Part shown: piece by piece, positions 45,647 to 56,842 of the stretch
Position numbering within the stretch: the stretch's first letter is position 1
Layout of the letters: every line of letters starts with the position of its first letter
Assembly (NCBI GenBank): GCA_902651635.1
Contig: CACRSC010000010.1
Span: 1,221,794 to 1,285,793 of the forward strand
Direction: 5' to 3'
Source: Mastigamoeba balamuthi
Taxonomy: Eukaryota; Evosea; Mastigamoebida; Mastigamoebidae
DNA: 64,000 nt
Program-made: the position numbers and the translations under genes
The notes under the pieces: generated by a model
What the model was told of the DNA's origin: nothing
The model's input: only the letters and a program-made list of their open reading frames with translations
Database searches by the model: none

Positions 45647-47502
45647 CTAGTTCTCGTTGTCCGTTGGCGGTGGCGCGGGGCCTCGGCGACTGTTGAACTT
45701 GGCCAGCTTCTCGCGGCCCTTCTTGCTGAACCCCAGCCACAGATGCGGCAGTCCGAACGAGGCGATCGTGCAGACCCCGTACACGGCGGTCAGAAAGATG
45801 AAGCCCTGCGTGAACCCCTTCTCGGTGTACACGATGAGGCCCTCTGGCGTCTTCTCGCAGGTCCTCCGCATGATGAGCGTCACGAAGACGGGGCCCAGCG
45901 ACCCCCCGATGAACTTGACCAGCAGGTTGGCGCCCGCCACGGCCCCGAACTGCTCCGGGGGCGCCGTAAGCGAGATGACCTCGTTGGTAGCCACGACAGA
46001 CATCCCGAAGCCCAGGCCCGCGATGCAGTTGAAGATGACCGTCTGGGCCTTGGTGGACTTGAACCCAATGTACAGCCCGACGCCCAGCAACGTGATGGCG
46101 TTGGCGACGAGGATCGTGAACGTGCTACCCACGATGTTGCGCATGAACTGCGCGACGAAGGCGGAGACGAGAGCGAGCAGACCGAAGGGCAGCATCAGGG
46201 CGCCGACGATGAGCATCCGCGTGATCTTGTACGGCATGGCCTGCGAGGTGTAGAGGTACGGCAGCGTCTGGAACAGCGAGAAGATGACGATGCCGCCCGT
46301 GAAGGAGATGCTGCACATGACCAGCTGCGTGCGGCTCATCAGGAAGCGCACGGGGATGAGCGGGTGCGAGCACCAGAACTCCCACGCCACAAACAGCGCG
46401 ATGACCGCCGCGCCGACGACGATCAGCGCGATCGTGACGGCGTCGGACCAGCCCCTGTCCTCGGACAGCGTGAGCCCCACGAGCAGCGCGCCGACGCCGA
46501 TGGCCAGCGCGGCGATTCCCAGGAAGTCGAGGTCACGCAGCCGAGCCTTGCGGCGGCCCGCTGCTGCGGGCGCGGAGGAGCCCTCGAGCTCGACGTCGGC
46601 TGGGGAGGGGGCCGGGGCCTTGCGGAAGAGCGTGCGCAGGCTGAAGGTCGAGTTGGTGGGCAAGAAGACGAGGAAGGCGACGAGGATAACAGTGCAGATG
46701 GGGAAGCTGATGAAGCTGATCTGGTACCACTCGATGGCCTCGATCAGCGCGGCGCCGACCAGGAAGCCGGCGCTCATGCCCACGCTGATCATGCTCGACG
46801 TCAGCGCCATCATCATGGGCCGCGCACGCACCGGGATTTTCTGTGGGAGCGTTTGCCCGTTTGGCAATCCAATTTTCAGTTCACTCGCCTAACAAATTAC
46901 AAGTCTGCTGCGCGTTTTCGTCGGGTTCGACAAACGTGCAGAACCCGGGCGGACAGCGAATGCTTATGGCAGCCGGGGAGCACCTTGTTGACAATGTTCA
47001 TGCACATACTGGTGCTGGACATGCCGAAGCCCTGGACGAGCCTGGCTGCGATGGCCACGAAGATGCTGACGTTGCCTCCGCAGGCGAGGATGATCTGGCC
47101 GACGATGCAGAGCGCGATGCTGATGCTGGTGACGCCCTTGGCGCCGTAGAGGTCGGCGAGGCTCGAGCTGACGCTGACCCAGACGGCGCCGACGATGTTG
47201 TAGGCGCTCAGGATCCACGGCGTCCACGCGCTCTGCTCGATGAACTGCTTCTGTATGCCGGGCAGCGCGGGCACCAGCGACAGCTCGACGAAGAGCACCA
47301 GCAGCGGCAGGATCATCACCAGCGCGCAGACCACCTTGATCCTCGGCGTCATCTTCTCTTCGCCTGGCGGGGCGCTGCTGGGCTCTGGGGGCGTCGCCGA
47401 GGGCCCCGGAGAGACAGAGGGGATGCCCGTGCCCTCTGCGTCGGTGGCTGCGGTGGCCTCGGGGGCCACCTGCACGACGGACGAGTCGTTGCCCGAGTAC
47501 AT
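45647..47502 (-). CDS. MFS transporter 2, DHA2 family
   Basis: The ATG at 47502 gives MYSGNDSSVVQVAPE, a hydrophilic N-terminal tail, then TM1 (ALVMILPLLVLFVELSLVPA). WTPWILSAYNIVG, SSLADLYGAKGV and RLVQGFGMS are conserved. Intron 46841-46983 (143 bp) lies at exactly the same place as in MFS 1, after NIVNK and before KIPVRARPMMM. Exon 2 has GLTLSEDRGWSD, HPLIPVRFLMSRTQ and TLPYLYTS, and ends in a Pro-rich tail at 45647. It is closer in sequence to MFS 3 than to MFS 1. An upstream in-frame ATG exists at 47769 but the sequence from there to 47502 does not look coding. Confidence 0.9.
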
Positions 47503-48404
47503 TCCGGTGTGGGTGGGAGGGCTGGTGGGCTCGCTCGCTTGACTGTGCTCGAGAAAAAGGCCGACTGGGGGGGTAGGGGGTGCACTCTGTTCAAGAGGCA
47601 GAGACCGCGCGCACGTCGACGGCAAAACAACAAAGTGCTGTGCTATGCCTTTGCCCGAACGCCGAAAGAGGCGGTTGTGCAGCGCAGATAATCCATAATC
47701 CCAATTAGAACGGCAATGGGTACAGTCACTCTCCATTCCCCAACGGTACTGAATCTTCGAATTTTCCACCCGCCATCAAAACTGCCCTCTCACTCTGCCT
47801 TAGCCTCTCGAGTTTTGTCGAGTTCTTCTCGTTTCTGCAGAGTTCAGTAGCATGCCCACGACAGCCCCGCACTCAACCTTACGGAAAGATGAGGCACATC
47901 CCCTCTGTCTTGCCCTTGAGTGTGGTAGCAGCAATCTTCCCATCTTTATATATTGATGCGGCGCTTCTGTCTGTCTGTTTTGTGATGACGTCATCAGCGG
48001 CGGTAGTGCATGACGTCCTCCTTACGGGCGCAACAACAGACGAAAGGGGTTTTTAATCCTCATCAGGTTCCCTCGACTCACGTTCTGTTTGTTTGGGTCC
48101 CCGTGGCTGTTGTTGGCCCCGTTGAGCTTGCGTGCCTGGCTGTTCCGCACGCTGGAGCCGCCAGCGTCATCGCAAGTGAAACGGGCAAGTCAGGAGTAGG
48201 ACGCCGCTCTCTGTGATCCCATTTGTGCCCTCGTCGGTTTGCCCCCGGAGGCGTACCCCCCGACGGCCCGTGGAGCGTGCGCCCCCGCAAGGACATAGAG
48301 GGCGCTACAGAGGCCGGCAGAGCCAGAGGGCACTGCGCCGCCCCGCAGAGCAGAAGGGGAGTGGGCACAGTGCGCCCAGGCCTGCCAGAGCGGTATGCGA
48401 GCAA
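47503..48404. other. Intergenic region with no recognised gene
   Basis: About 900 bp between the MFS 2 start and the Sel1 gene 3' end. Open frames of 60-108 codons exist but none is convincing. It should contain the MFS 2 promoter. Confidence 0.5.
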
Positions 48405-49478
48405 CTAAAAGATGGTCGACGCGTTACGGGGAGGTCGCGCGTGGAACCGCTCCATCTCCCTGAGCGCCTGCTTGTGCCCCGCGCGGGCGGCCTTCTCGAA
48501 GAGCTCGTAGCCCGCCCTGACGTCCTGCTCCCTCTGGCGGGCGCCCCCGCCCTCGCCCCCCCGCTGCTGCTGCTGCTGCGCGTGGCGGAGGCACTTGAGC
48601 TGGCCGAGGATGAACGAGGCCTCTGGGCTGCCGAGCTCCGAGGCGCGGGCCCAGAGCTCCTCGGCCCTGTCCCTGTTGGCCTCTGCGACGCCCCTGCCGT
48701 AGTAGTAGCAGATGGCGAGGTTGGTGGCGGCGATCGCGTGGTCCTGCTCGGCGGCCAGCGCGTAGAGCTGCGCGGCCCTGCGCTCGTCCTTGGCGCCCAC
48801 GCCGTCGCCGCGCTCGTAGCAGACGCCCAGGTTCAGCTGCGCCGCCGCGTGCCCGCTGTCCGCCGCCGAGCGGTACCAGCGCACGGCCTCCCGCGGGTCG
48901 CGGGCGACGCCCAGCCCCTGGTCGTAGCAGACGCCCAGGTTGTACTGCGACACCAGCACCCCGCGCCCCGCTGCCGCCGCGTACGCCCGCAGCGCCGCCG
49001 GCTCGTCCGCCTCGCACCCGGCCCCGTTGCGCAGGCAGTACCCGAGGCTGTTGAGCGCCACCGCGTGCCCGCGCTCCGAGGCGTCGCGGTAGAGCGGCAC
49101 CGCCCGCGCCGGGTCCGCGCAGACGAGGTCCAGCCACGCGCCCGCCAGGAACGCCCGCGTCGGGCTGAACGCCGCCTCCGCGCGGTCCGCCCCGCGCAGG
49201 GCGTCGGCGGCGGCCTCGGCCGGGCGCAGGAACGCCGCGTCGCGCGGCAGGGCGCCGGCGGAGCGCGCGCGCGAGAGCAGGGCGGCGGTGCTGCAGTTGC
49301 GGAGGCCCGCGTGGAAGGGCTCGCCGCGCCAGAGGACGCAGGCGCGCAGCAGCAGCAGCGCCGGGGTGAAGTCCGGGGCGGCGTCGAGGGCGGCGGCCAG
49401 GAGGTCGCGGCAGGCCTCGAGCTCGCAGCGGTCAAAGGCGGCGATGGCCTCCTCGGTGATGGCCTGGGCGCGGTCCAT
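48405..49478 (-). CDS. Sel1-repeat (TPR-like) protein
   Basis: The start MDRAQAITEEAIAAFDRC at 49478 was chosen because promoter-like AAATATCTGG lies just upstream, although the frame stays open to 49724. A TPR-like N-terminal helical pair (ACRDLLAAALDAAPDFTPAL) is followed by about five Sel1 repeats. Examples are SQYNLGVCYDQGLGVARDP with EAVRWYRSAADSGHAAAQ, LNLGVCYERGDGVGAKD, and NLAICYYYGRGVAEANRDRA. A Gln-rich insert near 48560 precedes a last half-repeat (GYELFEKAARAGHKQA). Sel1 proteins act as scaffolds in signalling and ER quality control; the partner here is unknown. Single exon, 358 residues. Confidence 0.88.
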   Translation of the reverse strand: MDRAQAITEEAIAAFDRCELEACRDLLAAALDAAPDFTPALLLLRACVLWRGEPFHAGLRNCSTAALLSRARSAGALPRDAAFLRPAEAAADALRGADRAEAAFSPTRAFLAGAWLDLVCADPARAVPLYRDASERGHAVALNSLGYCLRNGAGCEADEPAALRAYAAAAGRGVLVSQYNLGVCYDQGLGVARDPREAVRWYRSAADSGHAAAQLNLGVCYERGDGVGAKDERRAAQLYALAAEQDHAIAATNLAICYYYGRGVAEANRDRAEELWARASELGSPEASFILGQLKCLRHAQQQQQRGGEGGGARQREQDVRAGYELFEKAARAGHKQALREMERFHARPPRNASTIF

Positions 49479-49913
49479 GGGAACACGCCGATAGGGTATC
49501 TGCCGGGGCGCCAGATATTTGCCGTGGGGGGCAGGGCAGATGCTGCTTCCTGCCTGGGTAGTTTCTCCGCAAACACGTGGCCACTGCGGGCGCACGCGGG
49601 CGGTTGGCCACCGCACACGGGGCAGTGCAGGATCGTCTGCGTCACTTCTCGGTGGAATCCGCGTGACGCTCACCGGAGAGCGTCGGCTGCTGGCAGAGAT
49701 GCCTGGATGCACCGCTTTACACACGGCTTTTCCAATTTTCTCACTAACAAATTACACTGGTATGGAAGAGAGGGTCCGACCATGAGACCTTGTCTGATCA
49801 TCATCGCTGTCTTGTCAGTGCTTAGCCTTACGCCGAGAGGCCACCTTCTCTTGTTAGACTAAATTGAGCCGGCTTACTGCTATGAGTTTGTGTTAATCTC
49901 TCTGCTCATACCT
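49479..49913. promoter_or_regulatory. Upstream region of the Sel1 gene / 3' flank of MFS 3
   Basis: About 435 bp. Two AT-rich blocks on the minus strand, AAATATCTGG and AGATACCCTATC (around 49490-49525), lie about 15-45 bases before the Sel1 ATG. Nothing else was recognised. Confidence 0.4.
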
Positions 49914-51803
49914 CTAGTTCGCGTTCTCGCTCTTGGTCTCCGGGCGAGCCTCGCGGCTGTTGTTGATCTTGACGAGCTTCTCGCGGCCCTCCTTGCTGAA
50001 CCCCAGCCACAGGTTCGGCAGCGCAAGCGAGGCGACCGTGCAGAGCGCGAAGACGGCGGTCAGGAAGATGAAGCCCTCCGTGAACCCCTCCTCCCTGTAG
50101 ACCACCATGCCCTCGGGCGTCTTCTCGCAGGACCTCCGCATGATGAGGGTCACGAAGACGGGGCCCAGCGACCCCCCGATGAACCTCAGCAGCAGGTTGG
50201 CGCCTGCCACGGCCCCGAACTGCGCCGGCGGCGTAGTGACCGAGATGACCTCATTGATGGCGACGACGGACATCCCGAAGCCCAGGCCCGACGTGCAGTT
50301 GAGCAGCACGGACTGCAGCTTGGTTGCCTTGAACCAGATGTACAGCCCAACGCCGACGAGCGTGGTGACGTTGGCGACGAGGATCGTGAACGTGCTGCCC
50401 ACGATGTTGCGCAGGAACTGGGCGATAAACGCGGCGACTAGCGCCAGCACTCCGAAGGGCAGCATCAGGGCGCCGACGGTCAGCATCCGCGTGATCTTGA
50501 ACGGCATGGCCTGCGAGGTGTAGAGGTACGGCAGCGTCTGGAACAGCGAGAAGATGACGATGCCGCTCGTGAAGGAGATGCTGCACATGACCAGCTGCGT
50601 GCGGCCCAGCAGGAAGCGCACGGGGATGAGCGGGTGCGAGCACCAGAACTCCCACGCCACAAACAGCACCAGCACGCCGGCGCCAACCACCGTCAGCGCG
50701 ATCGTGACGGCGTCGGACCAGCCCCTGTCCTCGGACAGCGTGAGCCCCACGAGCAGCGCCACGACGCCGATGGCCAGCGCCGCGATTCCTAGGTAGTCGA
50801 GGTCACGCAGCCGAGCCTTTGGGCGGCCCGCTGCTGCGGGCGACCCGGCGGAGACCTCGAGCTCGACGCCCTCGGGCGCAGGCGAGGCGGACTCCCTGGA
50901 GCAGATGGAGCGCAGGCTGAAGGTCGAGTTGGTGGGCAGGCAGACGAGGAAGGCGACGAAGATGGCGACGCAGATGGGGAAGCTGATGAAGCCCAGCTGG
51001 TACCACTTCATGTGCTCGATCAGGGCCGCGCCGCCCACGAGCCCCGCGCTCATGCCCACGCTGATCATGCTCGACGTAAGCGCCATCATCATCGGTCTGA
51101 TCCTCACGGGCATTTTCTGGTAACGTGTCAGGAAAATGGGTGCGATACACAACAAAGGAGTCAACAGAACTGCGTGTCGTTGTTTCTGGGGAGGAGAGAG
51201 GTGCAGAAACCCGGCGAGAAAAAAAGAGGTGCGAAACGGGAACACAGTTGAAACGGGCGTTGTGGGAGCGCGGCAGCAGCGGTGCGGCACCTTGTTGACA
51301 ATGTTCATACACATGCAAGTGCTGGACATGCCGAAGCCCTGGACGAGCCTGGCGACGATGGCCACGAAGATGCTGACGCTGCCGCCGCAGATGAGGATGA
51401 TCTGGCCGACGATGCAGAGCGCGATGCTGATGCTGGTGACGCCCTTGGCGCCGTAGAGGTCGGCGAGGCTCGAGCTGACGCTGACCCAGACGGCGCCGAC
51501 GATGTTGTAGGCGCTCAGGATCCACGGCGTCCACGTGCCCTGCGACCCGAACTGCCGCTGTATGTCGGGCAGCGCGGGCACCAGCGAGATCTCGATGAAG
51601 AGCACCACCAGTGGCAGCAGCATCACCAGCACGCAGAGGGCCTTGACGCGCGCTGTGAGGGGCTCCTTCTTCCCCGTGGCGCAGGCGCAGTCGTCCTTGC
51701 TGCCGCTGCCCGGCGCGGGCGACGTTTCGGAGGGCCCAGGGGACTTGACGAGGGTTGCCGGGTGGTCGGGGCACACCTCGACGACGGAATCGATGCAGGT
51801 CAT
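49914..51803 (-). CDS. MFS transporter 3, DHA2 family
   Basis: The ATG at 51803 gives MTCIDSVVEVCPDHPATL, a hydrophilic tail, then TM1 (LVMLLPLVVLFIEISLVPAL), WTPWILSAYNIVG, SSLADLYGAKGV and RLVQGFGMS. Intron 51117-51290 lies after NIVNK, as in the two paralogs. It is 174 bp, a multiple of three, and has no in-frame stop, so an unspliced message would still be open. Exon 2 has HPLIPVRFLLGRTQ, TLPYLYTSQAMPFKITRML and a charged tail ending at 49914. Membrane exporter; substrate unknown. The tandem same-strand arrangement with MFS 2 suggests local duplication, with the Sel1 gene caught between them. Confidence 0.9.
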   Translation of the reverse strand: MTCIDSVVEVCPDHPATLVKSPGPSETSPAPGSGSKDDCACATGKKEPLTARVKALCVLVMLLPLVVLFIEISLVPALPDIQRQFGSQGTWTPWILSAYNIVGAVWVSVSSSLADLYGAKGVTSISIALCIVGQIILICGGSVSIFVAIVARLVQGFGMSSTCMCMNIVNKVPHRCCRAPTTPVSTVFPFRTSFFLAGFLHLSPPQKQRHAVLLTPLLCIAPIFLTRYQKMPVRIRPMMMALTSSMISVGMSAGLVGGAALIEHMKWYQLGFISFPICVAIFVAFLVCLPTNSTFSLRSICSRESASPAPEGVELEVSAGSPAAAGRPKARLRDLDYLGIAALAIGVVALLVGLTLSEDRGWSDAVTIALTVVGAGVLVLFVAWEFWCSHPLIPVRFLLGRTQLVMCSISFTSGIVIFSLFQTLPYLYTSQAMPFKITRMLTVGALMLPFGVLALVAAFIAQFLRNIVGSTFTILVANVTTLVGVGLYIWFKATKLQSVLLNCTSGLGFGMSVVAINEVISVTTPPAQFGAVAGANLLLRFIGGSLGPVFVTLIMRRSCEKTPEGMVVYREEGFTEGFIFLTAVFALCTVASLALPNLWLGFSKEGREKLVKINNSREARPETKSENAN

Positions 51804-52347
51804 GGCGGGTGCGCGGGAGTTGCGTGGGAGTTGTTCCGCTAGACTGCTAGCGAGAGAATTAAGTTCTGAGCCTGTGAGAGGGAAAGGTGCACTTAAAAAG
51901 CCCTCTTCCCTGGCGTCATTAGGCAAATCCTGCCGGCACACCACATCATATCTCGCTTTTTCCTGTTATGGTTCGCGTTGTTCAGGTCCTGTGTGTCTTC
52001 TCCGGTTCTCGCCGGCGTTGCTAAGCCTGAAATCTCGGTGGTTTCGTCGCCGTGTGTCCTCTTGCTTGGCCTGGCATCGAGGCTGCTGCACAACTCTCCC
52101 ATCACATCGCGCGCGCGCGCGCACACACACACACACACACTCTCTCTCTCCGTTCAGAAGACCGCCACAGGCCACGAAAACGATGCACCACGGAGGGGTA
52201 ATCAAAGACGCAGCACCGTCAGTGCCTATTTGTCTCTCGCACGAAATACGCGTACTCAAGTTTGAACGGCTTTGGCGGCGCAGGAGGCCATGGGGGGTGT
52301 AGAGTACACTCTCTGCCCAGCGAGCGTGCCCCCTTTGTGAGGGGCCT
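51804..52347. promoter_or_regulatory. MFS 3 promoter region and 3' flank of the corepressor gene
   Basis: About 540 bp with no gene. It holds the dinucleotide microsatellite at 52107-52150 and, on the MFS 3 side, CATATCTCGC near 51950. Confidence 0.4.
52107..52150. repeat. Compound dinucleotide microsatellite
   Basis: A GC run passes into a CA run and then a CT run, about 44 bp in total. Confidence 0.97.
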
Positions 52348-55300
52348 CTACCACGGCGCCTTGGCGTCCTTCTTCTCTACGATGAAGAACCTGCCCGACA
52401 CGTTGCCGCAGAGCACCTGGCTCTCGACCGTGGGCGACGCGCAGACGGCCGTCAGCCGGTCGACCTGGAGCGCCAGGCTCCTGCGCACGCCCTCGACGCC
52501 GTCGTCCAGCACCTCGAGCACGTTGTCGCGCACAGCGTACACACGCGCGCCAGACGCCGAGTGCACGGCGCCCGCCAGCGCCGCGTAGCCCTTGCGCTGC
52601 CCGACGATGCTGTAAACCTGCGGCGCCTCGGGCGTGGCCGCCAGCACCACGAGCTCGTTGGTCGAGCACACCAGCACGCGCCCGGGCCTCGTGGGGTGCC
52701 ACTGGGCGCCGACGGCGATGCCCGCGCAGGGCAGATTGCCGCGGCAGACCTCGGCGAGGCCCCTGCTCGAGTCGTAGATGCCGAAAGACATGTCGGCCAG
52801 CAGCGCCAGCACCAGCGGCGACCGCGGCGCCAGCGCGACGCACTGCACGGGAGACGCGCCGACAACGGCGACTGCGAGGGCCTGCACGGCCTTGTTGTTC
52901 TCCTTGAACAGCAGCACGAGCGCGCCCCTGCTGGTGCCCGCGAGCGCCCTCTTGGTGTCTTCGGGGAACACGCACGCCGTCGTGAACACGTGCGCTGGGC
53001 CGGAGGCGGCGGCAACGGGCGCGGGGAAGGCGATCTTCGAGATGTGCGCGAAGGGCGTGGGCTGCGAGGGTGGCTTGGGGTGGCGTATCAGGACGGTGTC
53101 ACCCGCAGGCATCACAAGGTACATCGACGACATCACCTGGTCGCTGACTTGCGCAGGTGCGACGTGCATGGGCGGGAAAGAGGGGTCTGGCACGACGCCT
53201 CGCGTGGCACTGATGGCCTCGGGACAGTCCGGCGCCTTCCAGAACCTGACCTCCCCGTCATGCACGACCGCGACACGCGACCCCTTGGCCGTCTCGTAGA
53301 AGAAGCGCTGCACACGCGCGTCGGCCCCCTTTATCTGAATCACTGCGTAATCTGTCGCCTGCGGCGACGTGGGCCTCGATGTGTGCTGCACTGGCGGCGC
53401 CGGCGCCGGCGCTGCCGATGCACTCTGCTGCGGCTTTGGCGACGTGGGCCTCGCCGCCTGCGCCACCGGCACTGCTGGCGCTGCAGGGGCCACCTTACCA
53501 GCCTGCTGCTGCTGAGCCGGCGCGGGTCTCGCGGCCGACACCTGTGCTGCTGCCGGCGTCACGACTGTGGCTGGGCGGGATGCCTGAACCGACTCCGCTG
53601 CCGGTGCGGGCGGCGCAGGCTTCTCCACGGCGGGCGTTGCCTGTGCAGAGCTGGCGACGTGCTGCACTTGCGGTGCGGACGCCGCGGCTTGCGGTGCGCG
53701 AGCAGGGCTTGTGGAGCGCGGCACAGGCGACAGCGGCGGCGGCGGGGGTATCGCGATTGGCTTGGAGTTCTGGTACTTGTTCTGTAGCTGTGCGGCGATG
53801 CCAACTGGCTCCAGCACGCTCAACAGGAGGAGGAAGCTGGACCTCGCGATGGCGACGGCAACAAACGTGTTGCTGCTGTCGACCGACAGGTCCACCGCGT
53901 TCTCGTGCAGCTGCGGCAGCGTCCCCCTTGGCTCGCGCTCCTGTGTGCTGTACAACAGCACCCTGCGGCCGTCGGCGACGACGAACACGTTGGCGCCGTC
54001 GTGGCAGTCGATCACAGGCCGCGCCGTGTGCTCCGTGTTCTCGAACCCCGAGAAGAACGTGTCCATTACACCTGCGTCGTTGATGAGGTAGAGCGCCTTG
54101 TCCGGGGCGTTGGTCGGGCTGACAGCGAGCAGCCTGCTGCCGCTGTTACCAAGCGACACGCGGCGCAGCGACGACGCAGAGAACCCCGGGTACGCGACCT
54201 CCTCCCTAATGGCGCAGTCCGGCCCCAGCGCCATGCGCCTGAACGTCCGGTCCGCAGCGATCGTGTGCAGCACGGCAACGCCCACGGGCCTGTACGACAC
54301 GTAGATTGCAGATAGCTCGTGCTTACACGTCCACTTCACAATGTGCGCGTTGTTCGGCGGCTTGGAGATGTCGAGGATGTGTAGCATCGCGTCCTTGCAG
54401 CTGACGATGAGCAGCGCCCGCGGCACCGGTGCGTCCGTGTGCACAAATGCCATCTCGACGACGTCCGCCGAGGCGGCCGAGCGGTGCGCGACGTGCCTGA
54501 CGCCCGCAGTGCTGTACGACCCGACAACGACGCTGTGGTCCGAGTACGCGATGGCAAAGTTTTCCGCGTTGGACGACCACCGCACGCAGTTGACTGTCAC
54601 ATCTCCGCTCACGGGTGGCAGCGTCCACAGGGCCGCTCCCCTGAGCAGCGAAAACACGCACGCCGCTCCGTTGGCGCTGCCACCTGAATAGTTGATCAGC
54701 AACAACCCAGAAGCGCGATTGGGCAGTACGTACAGAGGGCGATGTCTGCGTGTACGGGGTTCATTTGCACGGCTACGATGATGGACCTGTCGTCAAAGAT
54801 GGGTACGAGACCCAGCTTCGTCAAGCAGACTATTTGCTGCTGCGGAGTCTGTGGCGTCTGCTGCTGCTTCTGCGGGGTCTGCTGCTGCTGTGGTGTCTGC
54901 TGGGCCTGCTGGGGGTCCTTCGCCTGCAGAGGAGTCTGCGGCACCTGCTGCGGTGGCTTCTGCTGCTGAACCTGGACTTGATGTGCCTGCGGCATCTGCT
55001 GCGACGGCTGCCTTGCGACCGGGGTTTGCTGTGCCAGCTGCTGCGCTCCCTGTGGGGTGTGCTGCACGGCGTACTGTGCCATTCTTGCAGCGGAGGACTG
55101 CTGCTGTGCCTGCTGCGCAATTTGCTGCTGCGGCCTTGGGAGAGGCGTTTGCATAGCCTGCGACTGCTGGACCGACTGCCGCACGACCGTCTGCGTCGGG
55201 GGTGCAGGTGCCTGCGGCTGCGACGGCTGTGGCTGTCTCTGCTGGGGAGTCTGCTGTGGCTGCTGTGTCGCCTGGACCGGGGACTCGTCGACCATCTGAA

Positions 55301-56692
55301 CGTCCGCGATGGCCTGCGACTGCTTCGCCAGCCGTGCGTGAACCATGCTCTGCGACGCGGCCATCGGCGTCGTGGCCACCACGTCCGCCCCGCTGCTGCT
55401 CTCCTTCTCTTGGTCCACGCGCCTCGGCCTCTTCTGCGCGTTCTCCAGCTGCTGCGGCTCGCTCTCCGCGGGCCTCTTCTGCGTCGACGTCACCGGAGCT
55501 GCTGCTGCTGCTGCTGGCGCCTGTGGCTGCTGCGGAGTGGATGACCCAGGAGTTTCCTGCTGCTGCTGGCGGGGCGTCGCCGGGGTCGAAGGCGGGCAGC
55601 GGTGGTCCACGAGCAGACTCGTCACCACATACCTGTCCCCCTTGCGGTGGTCGCACCTCGAGTGCTGGAAGTTGAGCCTGCGCAACTGGGTAAGAGGGGT
55701 GCGTGCGGTGGCGTGCGAGGGAGCGCGTGTACTGACGCCTGATTGATCAACGTGCGCAGGCGGCCTTGTGGCACCTGGGGCTTCTCGATAAGGCGCTGCA
55801 GCCCAGGGTGCCGCTTGATGCACGCCTCGATCTTGTCCGCCATGCGGGAACGGAACATCGGCTCCTGAGCCTTCGAAACTGCCGCAGATTCCCTGTGTGG
55901 AGATACGGAAATCAGCGGCCGGATTCTAGTTGGCTGTCGTGGGGTCGTGCAACGGACTGGCCCGAGTGTATGACAAGCTCGCAGAGCTTTGCCGACCGCT
56001 TGGCGTTCTGTCGCACGTGCGTCAGCGTGTACAGCTCCAGGTTGATCACCCTAACGGCAGACGTCACGTCGCCCCTGTGGTTCCGAGAAAGTTACAGGAA
56101 ATACCAATTCCACGAATGCCCCCCTGCCTCGTCCCGACTCCGCACCTCGACAGGTGGTCGAGAACCTTGCACTTGCGCAGGCGGTAGTAGAGGTCCGCCG
56201 AAACAGCGTCGGCAGGGTCCGCGACGCCCTGGAGGTACTCGTCGACGTGATCCCAGCGCCCGCTCAGGACGTCGTCGCGTACGCGAGCGACATCGACGTG
56301 GAGCCTCGCCTCGCACTCGAGCCTGTGGTGCCGCGCGCCCGGGCAGCACAGCACGTGCACCACCCCATCCCCCGCATCAGTGCTGTGCGTGCAGGGCGCG
56401 TAGAGGCCCCACAAAGCACAGAGCCCACACTCGCCGAGGAGGGGACGGGAAAATGACGTGGCGCAGGCAAAACAAAGCACAATATATTCATGAGCGGAGT
56501 CTTGGGAGGGGTCGCGCGTGGCAGCCAGCCGGAGAGCCGGGGCGGGGACGTGGTGTAGGTGTACGCGCGAGGGTGTTGAGCGAGGGTGGGTGGACGCAAC
56601 TGCCGGGCCGCGTTGTGGTAGCCGCACTCGTGGAGGAACTGCGCGACTATGAGGACGGTCTCGTGCGCGAGCTTGGCCTTGGTGTCCGACAT
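52348..56692 (-). CDS. TOPLESS-like transcriptional corepressor (LisH-CTLH-WD40)
   Basis: The ATG at 56692 starts MSDTKAKLAHETVLIVAQFL then HECGYHNAARQL, a LisH motif. After a long intron (about 56322-56604) comes a CTLH: DDVLSGRWDHVDEYLQG and LYYRLRKCKVLDHL. Next are VINLELYTLTHVRQ (about 56000) and GRLRTLINQ joined by an intron to LRRLNFQHSRCDHRKGD and SLLVDHRCPPS. These match the CRA region and the LINQ...H.C..P landmark of plant TOPLESS proteins. A Gln/Pro-rich linker (55560-54830) leads to WD40 repeats, a Pro/Ala-rich loop (53760-53380) and more WD40 to 52348. Plant TOPLESS binds EAR-type repressors and recruits histone deacetylases. An apparent one-base frameshift near 54737 breaks the first blade and may be a sequence error. 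Confidence 0.8.
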
Positions 56693-56842
56693 GGTTCGCT
56701 CGCGCCGAACTAAAAGAACCAAATATCTGACGTCAAACAGCCCCGATAATTTCGCGATATTTCCCCAGCCCCGAGATACCCGGATCTACGCCCGATGCGA
56801 CTCTTCGAATCGCCACGTCTCTGTCCACGCCATCACCCCCCG
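56693..56842. promoter_or_regulatory. 150-bp divergent promoter with AATATCT-type blocks
   Basis: It lies between the TOPLESS-like start (minus) and a plus-strand start. It contains CAAATATCTGACGTC near 56720, TTCGCGATATTTCCCC near 56755 and CGAGATACCCGG near 56775. Confidence 0.5.
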
